Assembly: GCA_002825465.1 (NCBI GenBank)
Contig: PJER01000002.1
Coordinates: 1-64,000 of the forward strand
From: Candidatus Thorarchaeota archaeon MP8T_1
Lineage (GTDB): Archaea > Asgardarchaeota > Thorarchaeia > Thorarchaeales > Thorarchaeaceae
Length of the DNA stretch: 64,000 bases
Reading direction: 5' to 3'
The notes beneath the pieces are model-generated. The model worked only from the letters and a program-made list of their open reading frames with translations, made no database searches and was not told where the DNA came from. How positions within the stretch are numbered: the stretch's first letter is position 1; each line of letters begins with the position of its first letter. Of this stretch, positions 34,811 through 45,197 are shown piece after piece. Both the position numbers and the translations under genes were made by a program.

Positions 34811-36103
34811 ATGCTAGACAAGATTCTCACGGAGAACTTCAGAAGAACACTAAAAGCGACATTTACAGATATTCAGAACCATCAAGACCGTCGTGATGAA
34901 CTAGAATTTGCTAAGGATGAAATCCGTATCAAAGAACGTCTTCTTGATACGTTTACAACCTACAGTTCAGATGTTATCTTAGATAATGATTTTCGAATTG
35001 CTGCTATTGATGGGTCTGGCACTGATAGTCTTATGACACTTGATGATATCCGAATCCACATGCTGAGTACAGCTACAGTTGTTGTTGATACTAATACCCA
35101 ATCTGAGAATTTGTTTTGTCCTATAGATAGAGAATCACTCGAACAAGAGTTAGGGGAGCAACCACATATTGATACACACTGGCACTCTGGTGTCCGGGGT
35201 GATGCCACCGAAAAACTAGCTGAGACTCTGTCTAATATCTATCCGCAGAAAGATATGATAAATCTCATTCTACCCTTCTTCAAGGACCATTCAAAAGGTG
35301 AGATCTCAGCTCTATCTGATTTTACTGAGACTGAATATGAGAAGAATCTACCACATCTTCGAGAGATGAGGTCTCTGATTTCCAGAGAACAGATATTAAC
35401 TAATCCTATTGTCCATGAAGAGATTCGAAAGGTAAGTGAATATGCTGCAGCAAGGAATGTATTGATGAGTGATATCTGTCCAAAGTATCTACTCCTTGAT
35501 GGTGCGTTGTCCGTCTTTATGCACTTTGTACGCCATTATCCTTCTATGCCGAGTGGATTCATGTTAAGAGAACTCTGCGCATTGGCCCGTCAAAAGAATG
35601 TAATTCTGTGTGCTATCAGTAAGAATCATACAATCCCATTTGCGCATCGTATAGCAGGTATGGCACGGGATGTATTTGGTGAAAGTGCCAAGTGGTTCTG
35701 TCATCTTCCTAGTAAAGAGGATCCAGATGGAGGTCTTCATATCTATGAGGATCGAACTTACATACCCCCTATGCTTGCGGTTCCATATCTCTATAGTTTT
35801 TCACGAGATAATAGACCGTCACGCATTGATTTTGATAGAATATGGTGGTTGGAGAACATCTTCGTCCCAGGGAATCCAGATGCTACACGTGCGAATGAAA
35901 AATCGCTTTTTGCAGAGCTTGAATTCATGTCTCGTGATGCTCGTTGGTATGGTTATCCTGTAGCTTTAGCACTTGCACATGAGGCTTGCAAATTGAGTTA
36001 TGAAGACCTCCGATTAGCAAAGGAGGTTTGTAGTGATGTACGAACAGAGATGGGTTTGGATCAGAAGAAATCTGAAGATCTTCGAGCTGATTATAATCTG
36101 TGA
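34811..36103 (+). CDS. nurA: NurA 5'-3' nuclease
   Basis: RNase H-fold nuclease that works with HerA to resect DNA ends during homologous recombination. The metal-binding Asp is in IAAIDGSG near the N-terminus, a second acidic motif is LLLDGALS, and YGYPVALALAHE closes the domain. About 430 residues is normal. I prefer the ATG at 34811 because GGAGTGA lies nine to ten bases upstream; a GTG at 34790 is an alternative. First gene of the NurA-HerA-Mre11-Rad50 operon. Confidence 0.92.
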   Translation: MLDKILTENFRRTLKATFTDIQNHQDRRDELEFAKDEIRIKERLLDTFTTYSSDVILDNDFRIAAIDGSGTDSLMTLDDIRIHMLSTATVVVDTNTQSENLFCPIDRESLEQELGEQPHIDTHWHSGVRGDATEKLAETLSNIYPQKDMINLILPFFKDHSKGEISALSDFTETEYEKNLPHLREMRSLISREQILTNPIVHEEIRKVSEYAAARNVLMSDICPKYLLLDGALSVFMHFVRHYPSMPSGFMLRELCALARQKNVILCAISKNHTIPFAHRIAGMARDVFGESAKWFCHLPSKEDPDGGLHIYEDRTYIPPMLAVPYLYSFSRDNRPSRIDFDRIWWLENIFVPGNPDATRANEKSLFAELEFMSRDARWYGYPVALALAHEACKLSYEDLRLAKEVCSDVRTEMGLDQKKSEDLRADYNL

Positions 36104-36118
36104 TATGAGGAATGAAAA

Positions 36119-37882
36119 ATGAAAGTTGACAAAGACAAACTTGGTGAACACTATGGAAAGGTTGGCGTGGGAAATCAAACCACTCTTGGCATCATGGGAC
36201 AGAATCGTGATGTTAGTGTTGGCGAGATCTTCATGATTTATTCTGATCGTGGAACTCATGAGCGAGTATTCTTCTTTCGAGTTTTGGGCCTTGAGAATTA
36301 TCTTCGGCAGGTAGATGATATTGCTAAGGTTGCAAGTACACTCATGGTTGAGGGGGATTCATATCTCTCTGGAATTCAAAGAAATATGCTCCTCTCAGTA
36401 GGAGGTAAAATGCTTGGATATGCGGAGAAGAATGGGAAAGGAAAGTGGACTTTCAAATCGCCTCGACGTTTGCCTGACCATCTCGCCTCTGTCTACAGAC
36501 CAATACCTGGCACCTCCGATGAGTATGTTAGAGAGATGCTTGCTTGCCAGACTGATGGTGAAGTGTATGTTGGAGACCTACAAGTAGGTGAAGACACTCT
36601 TGATGTCCCAATAAAAATCCCAACCATGTATCTCCCAATGCATGTTGGAATATTTGGATCAACAGGATCAGGTAAGAGTAATCTAATGATGGTTCTGATT
36701 AAATCAATAATAGATACTAACCTCGATGCGATACGGAAGCCAAATGCTAACAAATCTCGACTATCTGCATTCTGCATAGACCCTCATGATGAGTTTGCAA
36801 AAGGTGTCGACAAGTATGGCATTCAGACCATCGTTTCAGATATGAGTCAATCAACTCGTTCTGATGTGATTGGTGATTTCTATTATCTTACTACTCACAA
36901 AGGTGCAACCACCCGTGACATAAGAGCATACACTAAAGAGATTCGTATTCTCTGGTCGGAGATTCAACCACGTGACCTTTACTCAATCAGAGAATTCACC
37001 TCTGAAATGTCATCTTTCATTGATTCCCAATATTCAGCCGCTGGAGAGGATTGGATTGACTCAATTCTCTCAATGACCGAGGAAACTTCTCCAGTTCCAG
37101 TCGGAACCCTACGAGCAGTAAAGAGAAGGTTAGGTTTCCTTCAAAGATCTCCAATTTTCATAGACTCTGGTACTTCGATTCTGGATGAGATCTTCTATGC
37201 CATGGAAACTGGCAGAATACTTGTTGTGAATACAAGCTTGATGAGTGATATGGAACAGTTTCTCCTTACTACAATCGTGACACGAACATTGTCTGATATG
37301 CGCAGAGCATTGAAGAGTAGTGGTAATCTTGGGGATTTTGACCGACAAGGGCAGATGCGATTACCGAATAGTTTCTTCAATAAGGTGAAACAAAAGGCTA
37401 GATCTTTCTATGGTGCTGATGGAGTAGCAGATACATCCGAAGTCCGCGACCCAAGAAAACTACCAGTAATCCAAGTCACTGTTGAAGAGGCTCCATCAAT
37501 CCTTAATCCTGAACTTATGCGTGGGCAATCCGTCTTCAAAGACATCTCTCGCCAGGGTAGAAAATTCAACATTGGCTTATTAGTTGTAAGCCAGCAGGTA
37601 AGCGTTCTAGACAACGTTATTCTGAGCCAGATGAATACAGAGGTCAACTTGCGACTCGGGAACGAACGTGAAATCAGATCCTGCATTGAGAATGCTAGCG
37701 TGAACATCAGTGGGTTTGAGAACGAATTCAGAGTCATGTCACGAGGAGAAGCCATCGTTACTGCATCCTATCGAGAATTGCCACTATCTGTCCGAATCCC
37801 TCTTTTTGATGTTATATATGAGAAGGATAAACATAGATACAAGGATACAAAGTCCAAGAAACAGGAAGAACACATACTCTGA
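36119..37882 (+). CDS. herA: HerA hexameric DNA translocase
   Basis: 587-residue FtsK/HerA-type ATPase that pumps DNA into the NurA nuclease. An N-terminal HAS-barrel region is followed by Walker A GSTGSGKSN (about residue 180), AFCIDPHDEFAKG, an arginine-rich C-domain and a late VSQQVSVLDNVILSQMNT sensor region. Starts with GAGG before the ATG, 15 bases after NurA. Part of the double-strand-break resection operon. Confidence 0.95.
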   Translation: MKVDKDKLGEHYGKVGVGNQTTLGIMGQNRDVSVGEIFMIYSDRGTHERVFFFRVLGLENYLRQVDDIAKVASTLMVEGDSYLSGIQRNMLLSVGGKMLGYAEKNGKGKWTFKSPRRLPDHLASVYRPIPGTSDEYVREMLACQTDGEVYVGDLQVGEDTLDVPIKIPTMYLPMHVGIFGSTGSGKSNLMMVLIKSIIDTNLDAIRKPNANKSRLSAFCIDPHDEFAKGVDKYGIQTIVSDMSQSTRSDVIGDFYYLTTHKGATTRDIRAYTKEIRILWSEIQPRDLYSIREFTSEMSSFIDSQYSAAGEDWIDSILSMTEETSPVPVGTLRAVKRRLGFLQRSPIFIDSGTSILDEIFYAMETGRILVVNTSLMSDMEQFLLTTIVTRTLSDMRRALKSSGNLGDFDRQGQMRLPNSFFNKVKQKARSFYGADGVADTSEVRDPRKLPVIQVTVEEAPSILNPELMRGQSVFKDISRQGRKFNIGLLVVSQQVSVLDNVILSQMNTEVNLRLGNEREIRSCIENASVNISGFENEFRVMSRGEAIVTASYRELPLSVRIPLFDVIYEKDKHRYKDTKSKKQEEHIL

Positions 37883-37893
37883 GGTAAATCTCA

Positions 37894-39204
37894 ATGCCAG
37901 CTCGAATCGCTCACATCTCAGACACTCACCTTGGAAGTAGACCTAGGAATGGTGTCCGCCATAATATCTGGGGGGAAGAGATGAAAGCACAGCTCTTGGA
38001 GAATGATTACTATGAGCGATTCGCAGAGCTCTTTGAGAAGATTGCAGCATTTGACCCTCCTGTGGATCTAGTAGTACACTCCGGAGACCTATACAATTCT
38101 CCTTGGGAAGGTAATCCTTCACAGCCACCAATTCATGCACAGATTACTGCAATGAAGGTTCTCCAAGATTTCATTGAGAAGACTGGCATTCCTGTTCTAA
38201 TCATTGAGGGAAATCATGGGTTATTCAAGTTCTATGAGGTCTCTTTACTTGATAGCCTCCGACTTGCTGTTCCTGGGCTTCGGGTGGCAACACAACAGGA
38301 TTTGAAGCAGGCAATCCGCGATGAGAAACCACTTGTATATTCATTTCCCAATCTTGATGTCTATTGTTTTCCATTCATAGACTCTGCAGTTCTTCGTTCA
38401 TCTAGTTTGATTGATACTTTTGATGATTGGATTTCAACCTTTCAGAAACCTGACCGGTTGCGTCCCTCTGTTGCTGTTACTCATGGTATGAAGCTTGACC
38501 ACACACTGTATGATACAATCTTTACAATGGGGTATGATTACATTGCATTAGGGCATGACCATCGACAGATGAAGCATACAACCAATGCATGGTATGCAGG
38601 TTCTCCTGAAAGATGGCGGTTTGATGAAACTAAATTCAAAAAGGGATTCTTGGTCGTTGATATTACACAAGGGAAGGACCCAGTGATAACTGCTCAACAT
38701 TTGGATTTCAAGAGACCGGTCTTGAATGAAACCTTGGTCATTAGTGATGATGAAACAGCAGACTCTCTCACTGAATTGTTAGACTCATGGTTCGAAAAAC
38801 ATGGTCTCATTGCTGACTGGGATTCCCAAACTGCTGCACGTGTAAGATTAGTAATTGAAGGGGTCTCAAAACGACTAACTACATTTGATCTTGGTATTAC
38901 TCTTGAAAATCATCGACAGAATGTTCTTTCACATAATTCTGTCTACAATGTTGCACAATACATATGGGAGATACGAAAAACCACAGATGATGAGCATGTT
39001 TCTGCATCATATCCTGAAATCGAGTCAGAATATCTCATAGAAGACCCCGAGATGGATTTCAGAGCATATCTTGAAACTCTTGATATTGACAAGAACCTCG
39101 ATGTTGAGACTTTGACAAAGATTGCTGTTACTTCTCTTGAGTTTGCAGTCGGAACTCGTGAAGGGAAGATGACTACAGATTCAATTCAGGAGGAAACAAA
39201 ATGA
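37894..39204 (+). CDS. mre11: Mre11 nuclease
   Basis: 436-residue calcineurin-like phosphoesterase of the Mre11-Rad50 complex, giving endonuclease and 3'-5' exonuclease activity at DNA breaks. All metal motifs are seen: HISDTHLGS, VVHSGDLYN, IEGNHGLF, VTHGMK and LGHDHRQM. The C-terminal part carries the Rad50-binding helices. GAGGTA precedes the ATG. Its stop overlaps the Rad50 start (ATGA), showing translational coupling of the two subunits. Confidence 0.96.
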   Translation: MPARIAHISDTHLGSRPRNGVRHNIWGEEMKAQLLENDYYERFAELFEKIAAFDPPVDLVVHSGDLYNSPWEGNPSQPPIHAQITAMKVLQDFIEKTGIPVLIIEGNHGLFKFYEVSLLDSLRLAVPGLRVATQQDLKQAIRDEKPLVYSFPNLDVYCFPFIDSAVLRSSSLIDTFDDWISTFQKPDRLRPSVAVTHGMKLDHTLYDTIFTMGYDYIALGHDHRQMKHTTNAWYAGSPERWRFDETKFKKGFLVVDITQGKDPVITAQHLDFKRPVLNETLVISDDETADSLTELLDSWFEKHGLIADWDSQTAARVRLVIEGVSKRLTTFDLGITLENHRQNVLSHNSVYNVAQYIWEIRKTTDDEHVSASYPEIESEYLIEDPEMDFRAYLETLDIDKNLDVETLTKIAVTSLEFAVGTREGKMTTDSIQEETK

Positions 39205-41279
39205 AGCTCCTCAAGCTTGAAATTAAGAATTTCAAACCATTTCGGGAGCTCACCTTACCTCAAGATGATATTGAATTTCCTGAAGGGTTGATTATAATCA
39301 AGGGTCCAAATTCTACGGGAAAATCTTCTCTTTTCGAATCAATCTTATGGGGTCTATGGGGTGCTGATTCTATTGATCTTACTAATGATGATTTAATCAG
39401 TTTCAGTTCAACATTCTGTCACGTGATTCTTCAGTTCGAAGTGGCTGGAGCAAGATACAAAATTGATAGGAATTATAATCCAGCTGATGGGATGTCCGTA
39501 GTCTTATTCATGAAACAAGGGACTGCATGGAAACGCATCGCCGACAAGAGTAAATCTGTTTCAACTAAGCTTGATGAGATTCTTAGCCTTGAATGGAAAC
39601 AGGCACTCAATACTCTGCTAGTACGTCAAGGTGAAGTTGCAGTTATTGCCAATGCTACTGCTACAGTTTTGAGAAATTTGTTGATGGATATCTATGATAT
39701 CGAAATTCTAAACAAGATGTCTAACCATCTAAATAACTACGAATCTGATCTTGAATACAAGATTGAAGGACTAAGACGAGATTATCGACGTCCTGAAGAT
39801 ATTCAAGAGGAAGTGGCAAGGAGTCATTCAAGAATAAATGAATTCAAGGAACAGATCAAGGAAAGAAATGCAGTAATTGAATCTGCTGAAAAAATGCTCT
39901 TGGTTCTCCCAGATGCAGAGTCTTTAGAAAAAATTAGTGAGGTGACTCAGAATCTCAAACAAGACAAACGTGATCTTGAACAAAGGTCAAAGGAGCTTGA
40001 CTCTGCTCTTTCAAAAGCTGGTATTCGAGATGCTGACGATACTTTGGTTCAGACACGACTGGATTCGCTGAAGAAGGTAGTAGAACGAACAGAAACTGAG
40101 AAAGAAAATTCTGAGAATATTTTACAAGGAATCAATCGGGAGATTGGAGGCATAACTCGTACAGCTCAGGACCTTGAAAAGAAAATTGTCACATTGCAGG
40201 AATCTACAGGTCAAGACGAATCGATTTGTCCTACATGTTCAAAACCACTCACTCCTAAAGAACGTGACAACCTAATTGCAGAGTACAAGAAGGAAATTAA
40301 ATCCAGTTCGACGAAGACCAAAGAACTTGAGCAGCAGAGAACAGATCAAACCAAGAAAATCAAAGAAATTGAGAAGCGTAAAAGTGACCTCTCTACAACT
40401 ATTGAAGCGACAGTCCATGTACAAGATAGAAAAAGACAGGTTGATGAGATTCAAGTAAAGATTACAGGGAGTGAAGCAGAACTTACGTCATTACTTTCAA
40501 GTTCGAGTATTTCTAATCTTGATACTCTCATCAAGAAATTTGAAGCAAAATCAGTATCAGAACTCCAAATGAAAGTTGAAGCACAAAAGGCTACAATAGA
40601 ACAAGCAAAGAAAGGCACTAGGGAAATTGAAGACCATATAGCTCGCGAAGAGGCGATAATCTCCGATCTAAAAGGTAAAGAAGTGCAGATGCAACAGATG
40701 GGCATAGAAATTGCAGAGATGGAGCGTCTAAATGAGCATGCCAAATATGTCCGTCGTAAACTTGTGAGTGGATTTGTCGCAGACTACGTCTTCCAGAAAA
40801 GACTCATCGGAATCATCCGTAGTGCGACCAATCAATACATACGTTCCTTCACAAACAATCAGTACACACGTATTGACCTTGAGCCAACAGCTCCGACGAA
40901 ACGTTCTGGTCCTGGATTATTACTCAAGATTTGGGATGAGCGAGACCAAGCATGGAAGCGGACCAAACAATTAAGTTTTGGAGACCGAACCGCTATTAGT
41001 TTGGGTCTACGTTTAGGGATTAGCCGAACAATGAGTAGTATTCGTCCGCTCAAGGATAGTGCAATCATAACGCCTAGAGTAAGAAGCGTTCTTCTTGACG
41101 AACCTCTTGGAGGTCTAGATAAGACAAGACGAGAAGCAGTAGTCACAAATCTGGTCAATGATAAGAACTTTGAACAGATTCTGCTGATCACCCATACAGA
41201 TATTCAAGGATGGGAAGGAGTTCCAGTAATTGAGGTGTCAAAAGAAGGTTCCGGGAGTACTGCCATCTTGGAGATATAA
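39201..41279 (+). CDS. rad50: Rad50 SMC-like ATPase (short coiled coil)
   Basis: Walker A GPNSTGKSS near residue 35, zinc hook CPTC at residue 343, signature-like LSFGDRTAISLGLRLG and Walker B VLLDEPLGGLD near the C-terminus. At 692 residues it is shorter than the ~850-900 of many archaeal Rad50 proteins; the coiled-coil arms flanking the hook account for the difference. It dimerises through the hook and controls Mre11 access. AGGAGG precedes the start. Last gene of the resection operon. Confidence 0.95.
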   Translation: MKLLKLEIKNFKPFRELTLPQDDIEFPEGLIIIKGPNSTGKSSLFESILWGLWGADSIDLTNDDLISFSSTFCHVILQFEVAGARYKIDRNYNPADGMSVVLFMKQGTAWKRIADKSKSVSTKLDEILSLEWKQALNTLLVRQGEVAVIANATATVLRNLLMDIYDIEILNKMSNHLNNYESDLEYKIEGLRRDYRRPEDIQEEVARSHSRINEFKEQIKERNAVIESAEKMLLVLPDAESLEKISEVTQNLKQDKRDLEQRSKELDSALSKAGIRDADDTLVQTRLDSLKKVVERTETEKENSENILQGINREIGGITRTAQDLEKKIVTLQESTGQDESICPTCSKPLTPKERDNLIAEYKKEIKSSSTKTKELEQQRTDQTKKIKEIEKRKSDLSTTIEATVHVQDRKRQVDEIQVKITGSEAELTSLLSSSSISNLDTLIKKFEAKSVSELQMKVEAQKATIEQAKKGTREIEDHIAREEAIISDLKGKEVQMQQMGIEIAEMERLNEHAKYVRRKLVSGFVADYVFQKRLIGIIRSATNQYIRSFTNNQYTRIDLEPTAPTKRSGPGLLLKIWDERDQAWKRTKQLSFGDRTAISLGLRLGISRTMSSIRPLKDSAIITPRVRSVLLDEPLGGLDKTRREAVVTNLVNDKNFEQILLITHTDIQGWEGVPVIEVSKEGSGSTAILEI

Positions 41280-41312
41280 AAACCTCCTTCTTCCGCGTGG
41301 GGCTAAATATTA

Positions 41313-43628
41313 ATGAGTGACGCTTGTTCCACTAAATCTATGGACGTTCACAAAGAAATCAGAGACCGTCTACTAAAAAACATCCTAAGATTGGATGGTT
41401 TCTTACTTCGTAGTGGACATCGCCTTGCAGAACTTTTCCGAGAGTATCGCATTCTTATTGCGGTGATGTTGATTGGATTCATTGTATGGTCTGTAGTATT
41501 CAATATAGCTCTTGTTGACTATCTAGGTACAAGATGGTGGAACTCACGGGCTGCTTGGTTAGGTCCATTTCCTAACCCTGCAGAGTTTGATTTCTTTGGA
41601 TTTACTATTGAGTATCAATTTGAAGGATACAGTGATTACTCCTTCTACTACGTTCATTGGGGCCACAATATGCTCAATGGAGTTATGCCATACTCTTCAG
41701 AATTTGGTTATCTGGATATGAATGGCATTGTCAATGAAAATGGAGCACATATGTTTCCCCCTATGACATCTTATTTCTATGCAGCAGGCATTTGGCTTAC
41801 CAATTTTATCGGTCCGGGTAACTGGGGAATTGGCTTTTTACTCGCAGCCTGTGGTTATCTCACAGCTCTCCCTGTTTACGGGATTGCAAAAGAACTCTCC
41901 AAGAATCCTCGTGTTGGAGAGATTGCCGCACTGACTTATCTACTGAATCCCCTAGTTCTCTATCATATCGATTACATTTGGCTCAATCCTTCTTCGTTCT
42001 ACTTCTTCTTTTTTGCAGGATTCTATTTTCTTGTAAAAGATAGACGTCACATCGGAACAATACTGATAGTGACTGCTGCCCTCTTCAAACAGACTGCATG
42101 GTTCCTTGGAATTCCCCTTGTAGTATTCCTTTTACTTAGAAAGAGAAAATATCCCCCTTCGATTTCAGATTCTGAAAAATCAAATGAGGATGAAGTGCCG
42201 ATCAATAGCACTGATGACCAAAAGGAACAAAGCACCATTTCCTTTCTCCTACACTATTTCGACTTTCGCAGTTTTGCAGTTAGTGTAGTAGTTGCTGCAT
42301 CATATGCTGGTGCCATTATGTTGCCAACCCTGATAGCACAACCCCACTTCTGGAATTATTGGAGGCTCGCAATGGGTCACTTTGATTTTGAGAATTTCAC
42401 AGACCTTCCTGCTTATGGCGTTCCCCAAACGCTACCAGTTCTTTTCATTCGTGCAGGTATGTCTGAATATGCAGAACTTCTCAACGCAATACTGATCTCC
42501 GGAGGTCCACTTGTCTTTGGAGTCATCGTATCATTTGGAGTAATGATCCTTCTCGATAAGATGGAAGGTGACGAGCACATCTTCATGAGACGAATCCTGT
42601 TCATAACAATGCTTCTTATGCTCTGGGTCAATTTGACTGGACCAAGGGGTGTTTTCAAATATTATTTCACACTGCTTGCTCCATTCTTCTCAATCTTTGC
42701 ATCTGCACGGATGATACGAGGAAAAAAGAAAGATAAAGATGAGGACCATGTTCCAGTATCGCTCTCAATGTTCCTGATGCCAATTGCCTTCTCTCTTCTT
42801 ATTCTAATTCCTGATCGAAATGTATACTTGCTCTATGTGGTTGCAATCTTCACACTCTATCTTGTCGCTCCACTCCTCGATAGGTTATATGATTTGATTA
42901 AACGTCCATTTAGGAAGTTGAAACAGCTCACCTCTCAAAAAATAGGAGTAGAAATCAAACCACTAACGGTTTCAGATAGAGGCTCTCCATCTCGAATCAC
43001 GATATTTTTGGAATATTTGATAATCCTATTCTCTATCGTAGTAGGATCTGTCCTAATTGTATATGGGGTCTACATCTGTTATCCTCACATGGCTGCAGCT
43101 ATCGCCCTGATAATTAGGTATTTCATGGTTGCTGGTGTTTTGCTAATCCTCGGAGTCCAGATCTTTTCTATCGGATTAAATGGACTTTCACCGTCGAAAG
43201 AGAAACCACTCTATTTTGATGATGAATTCCAGATGCTTTTTGCCACAATATCTATGGTGATTCTAATCTTTGGTTTTGTCACATATATTCTCAGTTGGAA
43301 TATTGACCTCTTCTTTGAACGACAGATATTGGTTGTTTCCAGTACACTCATGATGATTTGGGCACTCTCACTCATAATCAAACTAAAAGAAAACTTACGA
43401 TTCCTTACTTTGGTCCTCCTCATAACTGGAGTTTCTCTAGCTACTTGGGTATGGATTGAATTAGGAGACCCTGTAATGTTCACTGTTGGTTATGCCTGCT
43501 TAGCTAGCCTGGCACTTTATACTATGCTTTTGCTTCGGGAACTAATCCAATCGAGGAAATTAGTCGGGATTGAAAATGAGCTTGTTGAGGATAATAACGA
43601 AGTTGTCGCACAGAACCAGGAGAGCTGA
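41313..43628 (+). CDS. Large GT-C-like membrane protein, paralogue 1
   Basis: 771 residues with about 15 or more hydrophobic segments. An extracytoplasmic loop after the first helix carries YQFEGYSDYSFYYVHWGHN, and GAHMFPPMTSYFY and ALFKQTAWFLGIPL are shared with the next gene. The arrangement (helix, acidic/aromatic loop, many helices) matches GT-C glycosyltransferases using lipid-linked sugars. The acidic catalytic position may be EGYSDY. Its C-terminal 200 residues add more helices absent from the paralogue. A TATA-like CTAAATATT precedes it. Role in surface glycan or N-glycan assembly is inferred. Confidence 0.65.
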   Translation: MSDACSTKSMDVHKEIRDRLLKNILRLDGFLLRSGHRLAELFREYRILIAVMLIGFIVWSVVFNIALVDYLGTRWWNSRAAWLGPFPNPAEFDFFGFTIEYQFEGYSDYSFYYVHWGHNMLNGVMPYSSEFGYLDMNGIVNENGAHMFPPMTSYFYAAGIWLTNFIGPGNWGIGFLLAACGYLTALPVYGIAKELSKNPRVGEIAALTYLLNPLVLYHIDYIWLNPSSFYFFFFAGFYFLVKDRRHIGTILIVTAALFKQTAWFLGIPLVVFLLLRKRKYPPSISDSEKSNEDEVPINSTDDQKEQSTISFLLHYFDFRSFAVSVVVAASYAGAIMLPTLIAQPHFWNYWRLAMGHFDFENFTDLPAYGVPQTLPVLFIRAGMSEYAELLNAILISGGPLVFGVIVSFGVMILLDKMEGDEHIFMRRILFITMLLMLWVNLTGPRGVFKYYFTLLAPFFSIFASARMIRGKKKDKDEDHVPVSLSMFLMPIAFSLLILIPDRNVYLLYVVAIFTLYLVAPLLDRLYDLIKRPFRKLKQLTSQKIGVEIKPLTVSDRGSPSRITIFLEYLIILFSIVVGSVLIVYGVYICYPHMAAAIALIIRYFMVAGVLLILGVQIFSIGLNGLSPSKEKPLYFDDEFQMLFATISMVILIFGFVTYILSWNIDLFFERQILVVSSTLMMIWALSLIIKLKENLRFLTLVLLITGVSLATWVWIELGDPVMFTVGYACLASLALYTMLLLRELIQSRKLVGIENELVEDNNEVVAQNQES

Positions 43629-43631
43629 CTG

Positions 43632-45197
43632 GTGAATGAAAATTCCACTTCGCCTATTCATCTCATAAAGAAACACATTAGGTCAAATCTAGCATTCATA
43701 GTCATTCTTATTGTAGCATCAGTAGTCTGGTGTTATGTATTCTCACTTGCAGTTACAGACTTCTATACCGGAGGTGAACAGCCCTATCGTGCGGTTTGGA
43801 ATGGATCCGGTCACTTTGAGATATTTGGTTATACCGTCTACTTCAGCTTTGAAGGCTATCTTGACTATGATTACTACTATAACTCTTGGGGGCAGCAATT
43901 TGCAAGTGGAATCACTCCCTATACTGATGCATTCAATAGGATTCAATTTGGTGATTCCGTTTACAACACACCATACTTCTTCCCCCCTCTTTTTGTCTAC
44001 ATGTGTGCTTTAGGAGTAAGTCTTCCAATGGGTGCCGTTGGAATCGGATTTCTCATCACTCTCTTTGGATTTCTAACAGCTTTTCCAGTCTATGGTATCT
44101 CAACATATCTCTCTCAGAATAAAATGGTAGGTTCAATTGCTGTTGGAACGTATCTCTTCAATCCAGTTGTTCTCTTCCATACCGCATTCGAATGGCTAAA
44201 TCCAGCGCCTTTTGTTTTCTTTGCAATGCTCTCATTCTACCTATTGATGCGTGGTAATCGACTATCTGGAACATTAGCAATGGTTACATCTGCTTTATTC
44301 AAACAGACTGCGTTCTTTCTTCTTCTACCACTTGTAGCATACTTGCTAAGAAAACCTCCAATTCGAAATGCCAGAGAGAGTGAAGATGGTCTTATACCTT
44401 CAGGGGATGATCTAGACCCCCGCGGATTTGTTATTCTCATGCTCAAAGTCATGCTATTTGTTATAGCTATCTCTCTTCCATTTCTTTATGATATTGGAAA
44501 TTATCTCTACTACATATTTCAACGCCCTGGTGGTGTATTGTACACAACTATAACCGAATTTCCCAACCCCTCACAACCAATCACATTTGCTGTGTTATTC
44601 ATCACAATGAATCAGATGATCAGTAACCTAAATGCATCCACTGGTCTGGCCATTCCTGGAATTCCCGAAGATATTATTCAACTCGTCAATCTTGGTTCAT
44701 ACTACACTGTCTTTCTTGTGCTGACAATGATTCCACTACTTCTTTTTATGCTTCTCAATGAAAAGGATGACACACGGCTTCGACAATATTGGAGTAGAAT
44801 GTTGTTCCTTACTCTGCTACTCATGCTCTGTGTGCATCTATTCTCTCCGCGTGGAATTTACAAATATTATTGTGTCCTTCTAATTCCATTCTTCTCAATC
44901 TTATCTGTATCACGAATGATATCTCAACGCACTGAAACTATTCGTCCGTCAATCTTCATGATATTTAATCCAATCCTCTTTGGTGTCTTGATTCTGTTTC
45001 CCAGTCGCTTTGTTTACCTAGCTTATCTAGTCCTAATTACTGTAGGCTATATCGCTCATAGACAATTCTCACTGGTTCTACAGGTCATATCTGATGGATT
45101 TCGTGGCACATTCAAAAGAGCTCGGAATCGCACTTCAGAAAGTATTGGTACTTTCACTACCTCAAGTAATCCAGTAATAGACACCACTAACTCTTGA
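43632..45197 (+). CDS. GT-C-like membrane protein, paralogue 2
   Basis: 521 residues, clearly paralogous to the preceding gene through its first ~430 residues: YFSFEGYLDYDYYYNSWGQ against YQFEGYSDYSFYYVHWGHN, PYFFPPLFVYM, and ALFKQTAFFLLLPL. About 11 hydrophobic segments. It lacks the C-terminal helices of copy 1. GTG start with GGAGAG upstream, three bases after the upstream stop, so the two are co-translated and may form a heterodimer or act in successive sugar transfers (inference). Its end overlaps the convergent GIFT-like gene by 11 bases. Confidence 0.65.
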   Translation: MNENSTSPIHLIKKHIRSNLAFIVILIVASVVWCYVFSLAVTDFYTGGEQPYRAVWNGSGHFEIFGYTVYFSFEGYLDYDYYYNSWGQQFASGITPYTDAFNRIQFGDSVYNTPYFFPPLFVYMCALGVSLPMGAVGIGFLITLFGFLTAFPVYGISTYLSQNKMVGSIAVGTYLFNPVVLFHTAFEWLNPAPFVFFAMLSFYLLMRGNRLSGTLAMVTSALFKQTAFFLLLPLVAYLLRKPPIRNARESEDGLIPSGDDLDPRGFVILMLKVMLFVIAISLPFLYDIGNYLYYIFQRPGGVLYTTITEFPNPSQPITFAVLFITMNQMISNLNASTGLAIPGIPEDIIQLVNLGSYYTVFLVLTMIPLLLFMLLNEKDDTRLRQYWSRMLFLTLLLMLCVHLFSPRGIYKYYCVLLIPFFSILSVSRMISQRTETIRPSIFMIFNPILFGVLILFPSRFVYLAYLVLITVGYIAHRQFSLVLQVISDGFRGTFKRARNRTSESIGTFTTSSNPVIDTTNS

